From Gemmatimonadota bacterium (GTDB lineage: Bacteria > Gemmatimonadota > Gemmatimonadetes > Longimicrobiales > Gaopeijiaceae), in contig JAHEKN010000011.1 of NCBI GenBank assembly GCA_024638305.1, forward strand, positions 11,263 to 44,048: 32,786 nucleotides of DNA, written 5' to 3'. The translations under genes were made by a program, and so were the position numbers. The notes under the pieces were generated by a model, which saw only the letters and a list, made by a program, of their open reading frames with translations, was not told the origin of the DNA and did no database searches. Of the stretch, positions 7,815 to 16,337 are shown in pieces (within the stretch, counting starts at the first letter, position 1; each line of letters begins with the position of its first letter).

Positions 7815-10427
7815 CTAATCTAGGGTCTGCGGGGTTCCGGACAAGCCGTAGAAGTCACGCAGACGACGCTCGATTTCCCACCAGGGCCCTTTGACCAGCG
7901 GTGCCGGCGGCAGCGATTCCCGCAGGTAGCGCCCATACTTCCGTGTGAGGATGCGATCGTCGAGGAGCACGACCGCCCCGCGGTCGCTTCGCGAGCGCAC
8001 GAGCCGCCCAAACCCCTGCTTGAGACGGAGCGCCGCGAGCGGAAGCATGTACTCCCAGAACGAGTTGCCGCCGCGCGCCTCGATGCTCTCCACCCGTGCC
8101 GCGGTAATGGGCTCGGTCGGGACGCGAAACGGCAGCTTCTCCAGGATCAGCCCGCGGAGGGGATGGCCGGGCACATCCACGCCCTCCCAGAACGACGACG
8201 TGCCCAGCAGGAGCCCGTTACCCGCGGCCTCGAACCGTCGGAGCAGCACCGAGCGCTGTTGCTCGCCCTGCACGAACAGTGGCCAACGGGACTCCGCGCC
8301 GGCGGCGCGAAGTAGCTCGGCGACCCGGGTGAGCGACCGGTGCGAGGTGAAGAGCAGGAAGAGCCCTCCTCCGGTGAGCCTCGCCAGTGAGTGGGCGATG
8401 TCGGCGGTCGCTCCGTGGAAGCCCTCGCTCCCCGGGGCTGGAACGTCGGCGGGGACACAGAGCAGGGACTGCGTCGGGTAGTCGAAGGGGGACGGCACCA
8501 AACGTTCGACCACGTGCAGGGCCTGTTCGTCCTCCGTGTCCGCGACGTCGACCGTAGGCTCGGCAAACACGGCGTGGGCGGCGTCCACCGCCGACAGGCG
8601 CGCCTCGCCTCCCGCGGGGTCGGCGGGGTCGCCCAGACCCACCCGGCTCCGCACGAAGTCGAACGTACCGCGCGTGGCAAGCGTGGCCGAGAGGAGGCTC
8701 GCCGAGGCCAACTTCCCGAACAACTGGTCGCGGAGCTCGCTGCCCAGCTCGACCGGCGCGGCCGCGAGGCTCAGGTTCGAGCGGGGCGCCCGGCCCCGCC
8801 GCTCCACCCAACGCACGTTGGTCGTGCCCGCCACGTCGGGATCGAGAATCGTGCGAAGCGCGTCCGCGGCGCCTCCGGCGCGGCGCTGGGCGCTCCGGAG
8901 ATCGAGCAGGCGGCCCTCCACCAGCCCGTAGAGCTCGTCCCGCTCCTCGATGCGCCGCACGAGCGACTCGAGGACGCGCGCCAGGGACGTGAGCGCCGGG
9001 AGCGCGCTGTCGAGCGCGTCCCGCACCATCGGGTCGTCCACGGGCTCGTCGAGAGGGGGCACGCCGAGTCGCATGGGATCCATTCTCCCCACCGGCAGCA
9101 CGGCGTCCAGGGCGTCGATGAGCCGCCCCGCCGCGTCGCGGGCGCGGCGGACCTCCACGAGCACCTTGTCCTCGATGAATGCGCGCACCTGGTCGGCCGC
9201 GTCCGACCCTCCGAGCTCGTCGCCCAGGGCACGCAGGACCCCCTTCCCCTTCCGGTCCAGCCGGCTGAGGAGCCGGAACAGGCCCCTGCGGGTGACCCCG
9301 ACGCCAAGATGGCTCGTGGCCGCGTCCTCCACGTTGTGGGCCTCGTCGAGAATGAGGTGGCGGTATCCGGGGAGCACCGCAGACGTCCGAAAATCGCCCG
9401 ACGAGCGGCGAACCGAGAGATCGGCGAAGAGCAGATGGTGGTTGACCACCAGCACCTCCGCCGAGGCTGCGCGCCTCCGAGCCTTCTGATAGAAGCACTG
9501 CTGGAAGTGGGGACAACGCGCGCGCAGGCACACGTCGGAGTCGCTCTCGATCTCCTCCCAGACGTCCGGTGAGGGCGCGAAGGCCAGGTCCGAGAGGCTT
9601 CCATCTTCAGTCGACTCCGACCAGTCGAGCAATCGGTCCAGCTCGTCGGAGCGATCGCGCTCGAAGATCGAGCTCAGACTGGCGGCCGCGAGCCGGAGAC
9701 GACGGATCGAGATGTAGTTCCCCCTGCCCTTCACGAGCGCCCAACGCACGTCCTGCCCCATCAGGTCCTGCACGAGCGGCAGGTCCTTCGACACCAGTTG
9801 CTCCTGGAGATTGATGGTGTTGGTCGACACCACCGTGCGCTCCTGGTTGTCCAGTGCCCAGCGGGCGGCGGGGAGCAGATAGGCGAGCGACTTGCCGGTG
9901 CCGGTGCCGGCCTCGACGATCGCCACGCCCCCATCGTTGTAGCGGTCCGCGATGGTCCGCAGCACCTCGCGCTGCTCGGGACGATCCTCGTAACGGGCGT
10001 GAATCTCGGCCAACGGCCCGCCGGGCCCCAGCAGGCCCTCCAGCTCGTCCGGGACCAGCGGCACGCGCTCGCGCAGCGCTGGCGGCTCGACCACCACGTA
10101 GAGGCCGGCGACGCCGTTGTCCACGATGGCGGTGCCCAGGCCCATCTCGTAGAGCCGGCCCGCGACCGACAGGTCGGCCTCGGACGGCTCCAACACGCCG
10201 CTCGGGTGGTTGTGGACCATCACGTCGCCGACCGCGGCGTCCCGGGCCGCGACCAGCACCGCCTGGTGATTGCCGCGGGCGACGGCCCGGGGCCGCACGA
10301 TCTCGCGGGCGTCGTTCAGCCCCGCGAGAAAGCAGACCTCGCGGCCACCGGCCTTCGCGATCTCGCGCCGCATGAACTCGGCGGCCTGGGGAGAGACGGC
10401 GAGCGGACGCGGGCGGCCCTGACTCAC
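7815..10427 (-). CDS. DinG/XPD-type DNA helicase with N-terminal JAMM (RadC/JAB-like) domain
   Basis: 870 residues with a GTG start one base after the upstream stop. Residues 1-115 form a JAB/MPN-like domain with the complete JAMM signature H72-x-H74-x7-S82-x2-D85 and an upstream Glu (E30). From about residue 145 it is a superfamily 2 XPD/DinG helicase: RPEQ (Q-like motif), Walker A GTGTGKS at 174-180, STNTINLQEQL, DEAH at 361-364, VVNHHLL, SSFWEGVDVPG and the motif VI QGFGRLVRS. The FeS-domain cysteines C300, C305 and C311 are present. The position that normally gives the first Cys (NY-I-C) is Ser240. DinG helicases unwind forked or R-loop structures. The JAMM part could act as a peptidase or isopeptidase, or in nucleic-acid-linked binding. 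It replaces the exonuclease domain found in Firmicute DinG proteins. Confidence 0.92.
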   Translation of the reverse strand: MSQGRPRPLAVSPQAAEFMRREIAKAGGREVCFLAGLNDAREIVRPRAVARGNHQAVLVAARDAAVGDVMVHNHPSGVLEPSEADLSVAGRLYEMGLGTAIVDNGVAGLYVVVEPPALRERVPLVPDELEGLLGPGGPLAEIHARYEDRPEQREVLRTIADRYNDGGVAIVEAGTGTGKSLAYLLPAARWALDNQERTVVSTNTINLQEQLVSKDLPLVQDLMGQDVRWALVKGRGNYISIRRLRLAAASLSSIFERDRSDELDRLLDWSESTEDGSLSDLAFAPSPDVWEEIESDSDVCLRARCPHFQQCFYQKARRRAASAEVLVVNHHLLFADLSVRRSSGDFRTSAVLPGYRHLILDEAHNVEDAATSHLGVGVTRRGLFRLLSRLDRKGKGVLRALGDELGGSDAADQVRAFIEDKVLVEVRRARDAAGRLIDALDAVLPVGRMDPMRLGVPPLDEPVDDPMVRDALDSALPALTSLARVLESLVRRIEERDELYGLVEGRLLDLRSAQRRAGGAADALRTILDPDVAGTTNVRWVERRGRAPRSNLSLAAAPVELGSELRDQLFGKLASASLLSATLATRGTFDFVRSRVGLGDPADPAGGEARLSAVDAAHAVFAEPTVDVADTEDEQALHVVERLVPSPFDYPTQSLLCVPADVPAPGSEGFHGATADIAHSLARLTGGGLFLLFTSHRSLTRVAELLRAAGAESRWPLFVQGEQQRSVLLRRFEAAGNGLLLGTSSFWEGVDVPGHPLRGLILEKLPFRVPTEPITAARVESIEARGGNSFWEYMLPLAALRLKQGFGRLVRSRSDRGAVVLLDDRILTRKYGRYLRESLPPAPLVKGPWWEIERRLRDFYGLSGTPQTLD

Positions 10428-10428
10428 G

Positions 10429-11712
10429 TCAGGTCTTGAGCTCCTTCTTCTTGGCGGCCGGGAACAGGACGTTGTTCAGGATCAGCCGGTACCCCGGGGA
10501 GTTGGGGTGAAGCGAGAGGTCGGTGGGCGCGTCCCCGATCTGGTGCTCGGGGTCCTCGGGGTCGTGACCTCCGTAGAACGTCCAGGTCCCTTCACCGAAG
10601 TTGCCGTGCACGTATTTGGCGCGGTCCGCCTCCTCGGCCAGCACCACGCTACCGGGCTTGAGGCGCTCCCGCGCGAACGAGGTCGTGAGGCCGTAGAAGT
10701 CGGGGAGCACGTTCACGTGGCTCTGGGTGAGCATGCTTGGAACCGGATCGAACTTGGCCGAGAAGTCGAACAGCGTGAACGCGCCGAGCTCGATACGCCA
10801 GGGCGTGTTCACCTGATGCCCGTCGATGTTGGAGAACGCGTTGACCGACGGCGCGATCTGCACCTCCGCGTTCTCGAACGCCATGGAGCGGTTCCAGTCC
10901 ATGCGGGCCGTGGCCTGCGGGTCGGCGGGTGAGCCATCGGCGAAGGCGGCGGCGATGTCGACGGACTCGGCGGCGAGCGCCAGCTCGAGCGTCTCGGTGG
11001 CCGAGCACATGGCGAAGAGGAAGCCGCCGTCCTCCACGTATTTCCGGATCCCGCGGGCCACGTCCTTCTTGAGATCGGGCACCGTCCGGTACCCGAGCCG
11101 CGCCGCGAGCTCCTGGTTGCGTTGGACCTCGTCCTGTAGCCAGGGCGCGCCCGCGTACGTGATATAGAACTTGGAGTACTGACCGGTGAAATCCTCGTGG
11201 TGGAGGTGGAGCCACTCGTAATCCGCCAGCCGCCCGCTCACCACGTCATCGTCCCAGATCGTCTCGTACTCGATCTCGGCGTAGTCGAGCGCCATCGTCA
11301 CGGCATCGTCCCACGGCGTCGCGTTGGGCGGCGTGTAGATGGCGATCTTGGGCGCCTTCTCGAGCGGCACCGCCTCCATGTTCGACTGTGCGATCATGCC
11401 CCGCAGCGATGCGAGCTCCCCCGCCGCCATCGGCTCGACGGTCACGCCCCGCAGTGCCGCCGCCCGGCGCACCTCGCTGTTGTCGGGGAGCAGGAACGAG
11501 CCACCACGATAGTTGAGCAGCCACTCGGCCTTCTCGGCCCGCGTGAGAACCGAGTACGTGAGGCCGTAGGCCTTGAGATGGTTGGCCTGGGTGCCGTCCA
11601 TGGGGACGATCAGGAACTGAGCCGCCGCCGGGGTGGCCAACGGCCCACCGACACTGGCGGCGACGAGCGCGCACATGCCCAGGACGCGACCGATCGGCAT
11701 TCCGCGCTTCAT
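10429..11712 (-). CDS. exported GATase-like protein of the family often labelled 'asparagine synthetase B'
   Basis: 427 residues starting MKRGMPIGR at 11712, where ATG overlaps the upstream stop as ATGA. A longer in-frame start would run through the upstream gene. The signal peptide probably ends near ATPAAAQ (residue about 31). The mature protein opens FLIVPMDGTQANHLKAYGL and has LNYRGGSFLLPD, EKAPKIAIYTPP, PWDDAVTMALDYA, WLHLHHEDFTGQ and YVEDGGFLFAMCSATET. From memory of the family, these blocks match exported Bacteroidota proteins annotated 'asparagine synthetase B'. I see no AsnB N-terminal nucleophile or PP-loop, so that name is probably wrong. Cys236 sits at a GATase-like nucleophile-elbow position. 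Likely periplasmic; function unknown. Confidence 0.75.
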   Translation of the reverse strand: MKRGMPIGRVLGMCALVAASVGGPLATPAAAQFLIVPMDGTQANHLKAYGLTYSVLTRAEKAEWLLNYRGGSFLLPDNSEVRRAAALRGVTVEPMAAGELASLRGMIAQSNMEAVPLEKAPKIAIYTPPNATPWDDAVTMALDYAEIEYETIWDDDVVSGRLADYEWLHLHHEDFTGQYSKFYITYAGAPWLQDEVQRNQELAARLGYRTVPDLKKDVARGIRKYVEDGGFLFAMCSATETLELALAAESVDIAAAFADGSPADPQATARMDWNRSMAFENAEVQIAPSVNAFSNIDGHQVNTPWRIELGAFTLFDFSAKFDPVPSMLTQSHVNVLPDFYGLTTSFARERLKPGSVVLAEEADRAKYVHGNFGEGTWTFYGGHDPEDPEHQIGDAPTDLSLHPNSPGYRLILNNVLFPAAKKKELKT

Positions 11713-12338
11713 CGCCCGATGGCCTCCTGGAGACGCTGCAGGACCAGGCGCGCGGTCGGGACGAGCGGATGGGTCGGGCGCTCCACGATCAGGTCCTCCA
11801 GATCGGTCGCGGCGCTGGACAGGTCCCGCTCCGCCGCGAGGCGGCGCTCCGACAGAGCCAAGACGGCCTCCGGCCAAGATGCCGACTCGCGGTGGCCCTC
11901 CACGACCCGCGTGTAGAGCGCCTCCGATCGCTCATGTTGATCGGCCGTCTCCGCGAGGCGAGCTGCGAACACCAGGAGGGCCGCTCCCTGGCCGGGCTCC
12001 GCCACGTCGGCCGCCTCGACCGCCTCAACCAGCGCATCGGTCGCTCGGTCCACGCTTCCCCTGTGCGCGAGGACGATCGCTCGGGCGGCCGTGGGGCGCA
12101 TCCCCGGATGGAGGGCCGCGAGCGTCTGCGCCATGCGGAGCAGCCGGGTGGCCTCGACGGGGGGCAGTGCCGTGGCGGCCTCGACCAGCGCCTGACGGCC
12201 GTCGTCCAGCCGTCCCTCGGCGAGGATCTGGACGGCCATGTCCACCGACTCCTGGCCCGCGAGCGCTGCGTGCGCGGAAGGCGAGAGCACGTACGCCAGG
12301 GCGAGCAGCCCGCCGATCACGGCGTGACGCATCCTCAT
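11709..12338 (-). CDS. exported TPR-like helical-repeat protein
   Basis: 209 residues with an N-terminal signal peptide (VIGGLLALAYVLSPSAHAALAG), then all-helical sequence rich in Ala, Leu, Arg and Glu. It contains AVQILAEGRLDDGRQALVEAA and ARLAETADQHERSEALYTRVVE, which resemble TPR half-repeats. The ending TDLEDLIVERPTHPLVPTARLVLQRL resembles tails of YbgF/TPR proteins. It overlaps the DUF4175 stop and the GATase-like start by 4 bp each (ATGA), so all three are probably coupled. It likely serves as a periplasmic protein-protein interaction scaffold for its neighbours. Confidence 0.65.
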   Translation of the reverse strand: MRMRHAVIGGLLALAYVLSPSAHAALAGQESVDMAVQILAEGRLDDGRQALVEAATALPPVEATRLLRMAQTLAALHPGMRPTAARAIVLAHRGSVDRATDALVEAVEAADVAEPGQGAALLVFAARLAETADQHERSEALYTRVVEGHRESASWPEAVLALSERRLAAERDLSSAATDLEDLIVERPTHPLVPTARLVLQRLQEAIGR

Positions 12339-15300
12339 CGGATCTCCCCGGGCGGCCGATTGAGTCGCTCGAAGTACTGGAGCACCAGCCGGCGCTCTCC
12401 CGGTGTCAAACGCGCCAGGAAGGCGGCCGAGGGCAATGGGAAGCGGGCTCGGCCCAGGTCCGCGTCCGTGAGCGGTGAAATCTGTCCGCGCTCGAACTCG
12501 CCCGGAGCCTCCGACTGCCGTTCCTCGGACTCCTCATCCTCCTCCCGCTCGAGCGAGCGACCCGCCTCGAGCAGCCGGTGGAACAGTCTCTCCTGACGCT
12601 CCAGGGTCTCACGATCCAGCCGGCCTCCGGCCAGCAGCTCGGCGATCGCCTGGGCCTCCTGCGCCATGGCCTCCATGTCCGCCATGGACTGCTCACCGCC
12701 CGGATCGTTCGACATCTCGCCCAGGTCCGATGCCACGGCCTGCTGACCCTGCGCCATCTGCTGCATCTGCTGCGCCATGGCCTGCTGGCTGAGCTGCATC
12801 GGCATCATCTGGGCGCTCTGGTTCATCAGGTCGGCCTGTTGCTCCGCCAACTGATCCATCTGCTCCTGTGACTGCTCTCCCCCGGCCTGCTGCTGGGCGG
12901 AGGCCTGCGCCACCTGGTCCGCGGCGTTCATGGCGGACATTGCCAGCCGGTTGAGCGCGTGCACCGTGCGGTCCGCGGAAGCGGCGGGCGACGGGTTGGA
13001 TCCCCTCCGTCCCAGGGCCTCGGCAGTGCGCTCCGACTCGGCCTGGGCGTCGTCGATCAGCTCGGAGACGCCCGGGGCATCCATCGGCGAGAACCGCAGG
13101 CCCTCCTCGAGGTTACGCGACATGTTGCGCGCCCCTTCGGTCACGGCGGCCTGATCTGACCGCAGGTCCGCCATTTCCTCCCGGGTGGCGCCCCGCATCT
13201 GGTCCCTCAGCTCCGCCTGCCGCTCGGCCAGGGCCAGGGCGCCTTCGGCGGTCTGCTGGAGAGCGGCCTGCACCTGCTTGGTCAGCTCCTCAGCCATGCG
13301 GTCCTGCGCCTGCTCCAGCGCCTCGGCCGCCTGCTGCAGCTGATCGGCTGCCTGCTCCGCCCGCTCGCCAGCCTGTTCGCCACTCTGGGCCTCGGAGGCC
13401 TCGCGCATCGATTGGCGCGCCTGCTCCGTGCTCGTCGAGGCCTCCTGAGCGCTCCGCTGGGCCACCTGCTCTCCCAGCTCGCCCAGGTTGTCCTGCAAGC
13501 GCTCCATCCGCTGCTGCAACGTCTCGGCTTCGGCCTCGAGAGCCGCTTGCTGTCGATTGCGGAGCTCCGGGTTGTCCTGCTCACGCAGCGCCTCCGCGAG
13601 CGCGCGCTCCCTGCGGGCCAACTCCTCCGCCTCCTCGCGGGTCGCCCGGAAATCCTGTTCCACCGCGGCTCGCCGAAACCGCTCCAGCGACTCCTCGAGC
13701 ATCTGCCGGAACTCTTCCTGATTCTCCATCATCTGCCGGAGCTCTTCCATGGCCCGGCGGGCATCTTCCTCCGAGAGCGACTCCTCGAGGTCCTGCATCT
13801 GCTGCACGAGATCGTCGGAGTTCATCTCGTTCAGGAGCTCCTGCAGCTCCTGGAGGTCTTTTTGGAGATCCTGGTCGGCAAGACCACCGTCCTGCATGGC
13901 GGCGGCCAGCCGTTCCAGCTCCGCGGACAGCTCCTCCACTTCGCGCGACATCTCGCGCTGACGGTCGAGCGACGTCCGCGCCTGCTCGCGGTCCCCGAAC
14001 TCCATGGGGTCGCCCGCTCGATTGGAGGCGTCGGTGGGACGCGCTCCCTCCGCCTCCTGACGCGCCCGGTCCGCCAACTCCTCCAGCCGCCGAACGGCGT
14101 CCTCCAGCTCGGCCTGGGCGTCCCGGCGGAGGTCGCTGACCGTGGGCACGCGCAGGATGTGCACGTCCGACTGGGTGGTCTGTCCGGCCGGCGAGTTGTC
14201 GATCAACCGAACCCTGTAGAGCACGGAATCCCCGGGAACGAGGCTCCACTGTGAGAGGTCGAGCAGGGGCCGGGCGATCGCGGCCGGGACCCCCCCGAGC
14301 GAAAGCGGCTGCACGGTGCGCTCGGGACCGTCGCCTCGGAAGGCCTCGACCTCCAGCCGGTCCAGGCCGTAGTCGTCGCGAACGTCCACGACCAGTGGCT
14401 GGCGGCGCGTGATCGGGATGACCGTGTCGCGGGCCGGATAGAGGACCCTGAGACTGGGGAAGGCGTCCGGAACCAGCACGACGTCGAGCGGCGCGGGGAC
14501 CACGCCCGGACGCTCACCGCGGGCGTCGAGGAACGTCCACTCGTAGAGCGCGCTCCGGCGGGGCGTCCAATCGCCGCCGAACGACGGTCCGCTCACGTCG
14601 AAGCGCGCGCTCGTGCCCCCGCCCGCCTCTTCCAGCCCCGCGCTCCCCAACGGACGCGACGCCCGGCCGACGATGCGGAGACGGGTACCGAAGGGGATGG
14701 CCAGCCGGGGCACCACGCCGCGGTACTCCTCGGCGGTCCGGCCGGTATGGGGCGGGAAGGTGAGCGAGACCTGCACGTCGGTTACGAGCAGCGGGTCGGC
14801 CGGCGCCAGCGTGAATACGTCGCTGACGGCGCCGTCCGGCGCCTGGGCCCAGTAGTCCATGGCCACGTCCACGGACGGGAACGGGAAACGGGCCTGTTCG
14901 TTTTCGACGGCGCCCACACGGGACCGGGGGACGTCGCCGACGGCGCGCCAATGGAGCGTAACCTCCTCACGGCCGACCGCGACCACGTCGATCTCGACCG
15001 GGGTGCCGCGAGCGACCTCGACCGACCCGGGCATGACCTCCAGCGGGGGCAGCACCTCGCCGGCCAGGAGCTGCACGGGGCGGAGCAGGCCGGCCCAAGC
15101 CTGGGCGGCGCGCTCCGGCGCCAAGCCGAGCGCGAGCAACGTGAGGGGCGCGGTCACGGCAAGCGCCTTGAGGCCGCTCCGGGCCCAGCCCTCCGCCAGA
15201 CGCCCCGACTGACCGGCCAGATGCGACGGGCTGCCCGTGAGGCCGGCGGCGGTCTGCTGCACGGCGAGATTGGCGAGCCCTGCTGAGGTACCCTTCGGCA

Positions 15301-15640
15301 CGGCCCGCTCGAGCTCCAACGACTCGAGGACCGTGCCCCGCGGAAGCCCGGCCGCCCGCTCGACGGACCTGGAGACCAGGCGCTCCGCCAGCCAGCGCTC
15401 GCGGCGGGACGCCAGCTCACGCCATGCCTGCACCAGCGCCAATACGATGAGCAGGTCGAGCAGGAGCGGGAGCGGGGTGCCCGCCCTCCAGCCCTCGCTG
15501 CCCACCAGGATCCAGGCCAGGGCCAGAACCACGGCCACCGCAGCGGCGACCCAGGCCGCGAGCCCCAGCCGAGCCCGACTGTTCACGTATCCGCGAACGG
15601 TGTCGACGATGCGACTGACGGCTCTGGGCGCGGGGCTCAT
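12335..15640 (-). CDS. DUF4175-family membrane protein with long coiled-coil region
   Basis: 1101 residues. Two transmembrane helices lie near residues 24-46 and 55-73 and a third near 157-176, followed by RAAQAWAGLLRP. Residues about 190-500 are beta-rich periplasmic domains (PLEVMPGSVEVARGT, VSLTFPPHTGRTAEEY, VDVRDDYGLDRLEVEA, YRVRLIDNSPAGQ). Residues about 510-1060 are almost entirely Glu/Gln/Ala/Arg/Met heptad-like coiled coil, with a Met/Gln-dense block near 915-970. This layout matches DUF4175, a family found next to DUF4159 and MoxR/DUF58 genes in several phyla. SD GAGGAGAGG precedes the ATG. No enzymatic motif seen; a structural role in the envelope is inferred. Confidence 0.85.
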   Translation of the reverse strand: MSPAPRAVSRIVDTVRGYVNSRARLGLAAWVAAAVAVVLALAWILVGSEGWRAGTPLPLLLDLLIVLALVQAWRELASRRERWLAERLVSRSVERAAGLPRGTVLESLELERAVPKGTSAGLANLAVQQTAAGLTGSPSHLAGQSGRLAEGWARSGLKALAVTAPLTLLALGLAPERAAQAWAGLLRPVQLLAGEVLPPLEVMPGSVEVARGTPVEIDVVAVGREEVTLHWRAVGDVPRSRVGAVENEQARFPFPSVDVAMDYWAQAPDGAVSDVFTLAPADPLLVTDVQVSLTFPPHTGRTAEEYRGVVPRLAIPFGTRLRIVGRASRPLGSAGLEEAGGGTSARFDVSGPSFGGDWTPRRSALYEWTFLDARGERPGVVPAPLDVVLVPDAFPSLRVLYPARDTVIPITRRQPLVVDVRDDYGLDRLEVEAFRGDGPERTVQPLSLGGVPAAIARPLLDLSQWSLVPGDSVLYRVRLIDNSPAGQTTQSDVHILRVPTVSDLRRDAQAELEDAVRRLEELADRARQEAEGARPTDASNRAGDPMEFGDREQARTSLDRQREMSREVEELSAELERLAAAMQDGGLADQDLQKDLQELQELLNEMNSDDLVQQMQDLEESLSEEDARRAMEELRQMMENQEEFRQMLEESLERFRRAAVEQDFRATREEAEELARRERALAEALREQDNPELRNRQQAALEAEAETLQQRMERLQDNLGELGEQVAQRSAQEASTSTEQARQSMREASEAQSGEQAGERAEQAADQLQQAAEALEQAQDRMAEELTKQVQAALQQTAEGALALAERQAELRDQMRGATREEMADLRSDQAAVTEGARNMSRNLEEGLRFSPMDAPGVSELIDDAQAESERTAEALGRRGSNPSPAASADRTVHALNRLAMSAMNAADQVAQASAQQQAGGEQSQEQMDQLAEQQADLMNQSAQMMPMQLSQQAMAQQMQQMAQGQQAVASDLGEMSNDPGGEQSMADMEAMAQEAQAIAELLAGGRLDRETLERQERLFHRLLEAGRSLEREEDEESEERQSEAPGEFERGQISPLTDADLGRARFPLPSAAFLARLTPGERRLVLQYFERLNRPPGEIR

Positions 15641-15650
15641 CGGCCTCTCC

Positions 15651-16331
15651 TCAGGGGACTCGCTGTCCGATGGCGTGCAGGAACAGGTTTACCCCCATAC
15701 GGAGCGCCTGCTCCCGGATGTCCTCCGCGTCCTCGTGCACGTCCACGTCCTCCCACCCGTCTCCGAGATCCGACTCGTAGCTGTAGAAGACCACCAACCT
15801 GCCCCGGTCGAAGATCCCGAACGCCTGGGGCGGATTCCCATCGTGCTCGTGGATCTTGGGAATCCCCTCCGGAAAGTCATAAACCCCGTGAAAAACCGGA
15901 TGGTCCGGCGGGAGCTCGACCAGGGGGCGGTCGGGGAAGATGGCCGCCATCTCCTCACGGAACGACTCGTCCAGTCCGTAGTTGTCGTCCGCGTGCAGGA
16001 ACCCTCCCGTGAGCAGGTAGTCTCTCAGCGCCGCCCGTTCCGCCACGGTGAATCGCACGTTTCCGTGCCCGGTCATGTAGAGGTAGGGGTGGTTCCGCAG
16101 AGACGCGTCCAGCGGCTTCACCACAGCCTCCCGGGTCGCCACCGGCAGTCCGGTCCGATCGCGCACGGCGCGGAGGAGGTTTGGCAGGGACGACGGGTTG
16201 GCGTACCAGTCCCCTCCTCCGTCGTACTGGAGGCGGGCGATGGTCAGCGTGCCCTCCGCTCCAGCCGGAGCATCCGAGCCGGACGACGGCGCCTGCACCG
16301 CGATCACCGCGAGTACGGTGAGAAGCTGCAC
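15651..16331 (-). CDS. DUF4159-family exported protein
   Basis: 226 residues. The GTG start at 16331 has AGGAG about 9 bases upstream, inside the end of rsmI. A short signal-like N-terminus (LLTVLAVIAVQA) precedes the domain. Diagnostic stretches are ARLQYDGGGDWYANPSSLPN, PYLYMTGHGNVRFT, LRDYLLTGGFLHADDNYG (GGFL at 109-112), HPVFHGVYDFP and YSYESDLGDGWED. These fit DUF4159, whose fold is thought to be flavodoxin/GATase-like. It lies 10 bp before DUF4175, the family's usual partner. Function unknown. Confidence 0.88.
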   Translation of the reverse strand: MQLLTVLAVIAVQAPSSGSDAPAGAEGTLTIARLQYDGGGDWYANPSSLPNLLRAVRDRTGLPVATREAVVKPLDASLRNHPYLYMTGHGNVRFTVAERAALRDYLLTGGFLHADDNYGLDESFREEMAAIFPDRPLVELPPDHPVFHGVYDFPEGIPKIHEHDGNPPQAFGIFDRGRLVVFYSYESDLGDGWEDVDVHEDAEDIREQALRMGVNLFLHAIGQRVP

Positions 16332-16337
16332 TTCTGG

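Noticed and set aside
10429-11877. Longer start for the GATase-like protein
   Set aside because: The extra 55 residues overlap the upstream TPR-like gene, are Pro/Arg/Gly shadow sequence and would hide a clear signal peptide.
13412-14254. Leu/Arg/His-rich plus-strand frame opposite DUF4175
   Set aside because: It is the complement of the Glu/Gln coiled-coil codons, which accounts for the Leu-rich composition.
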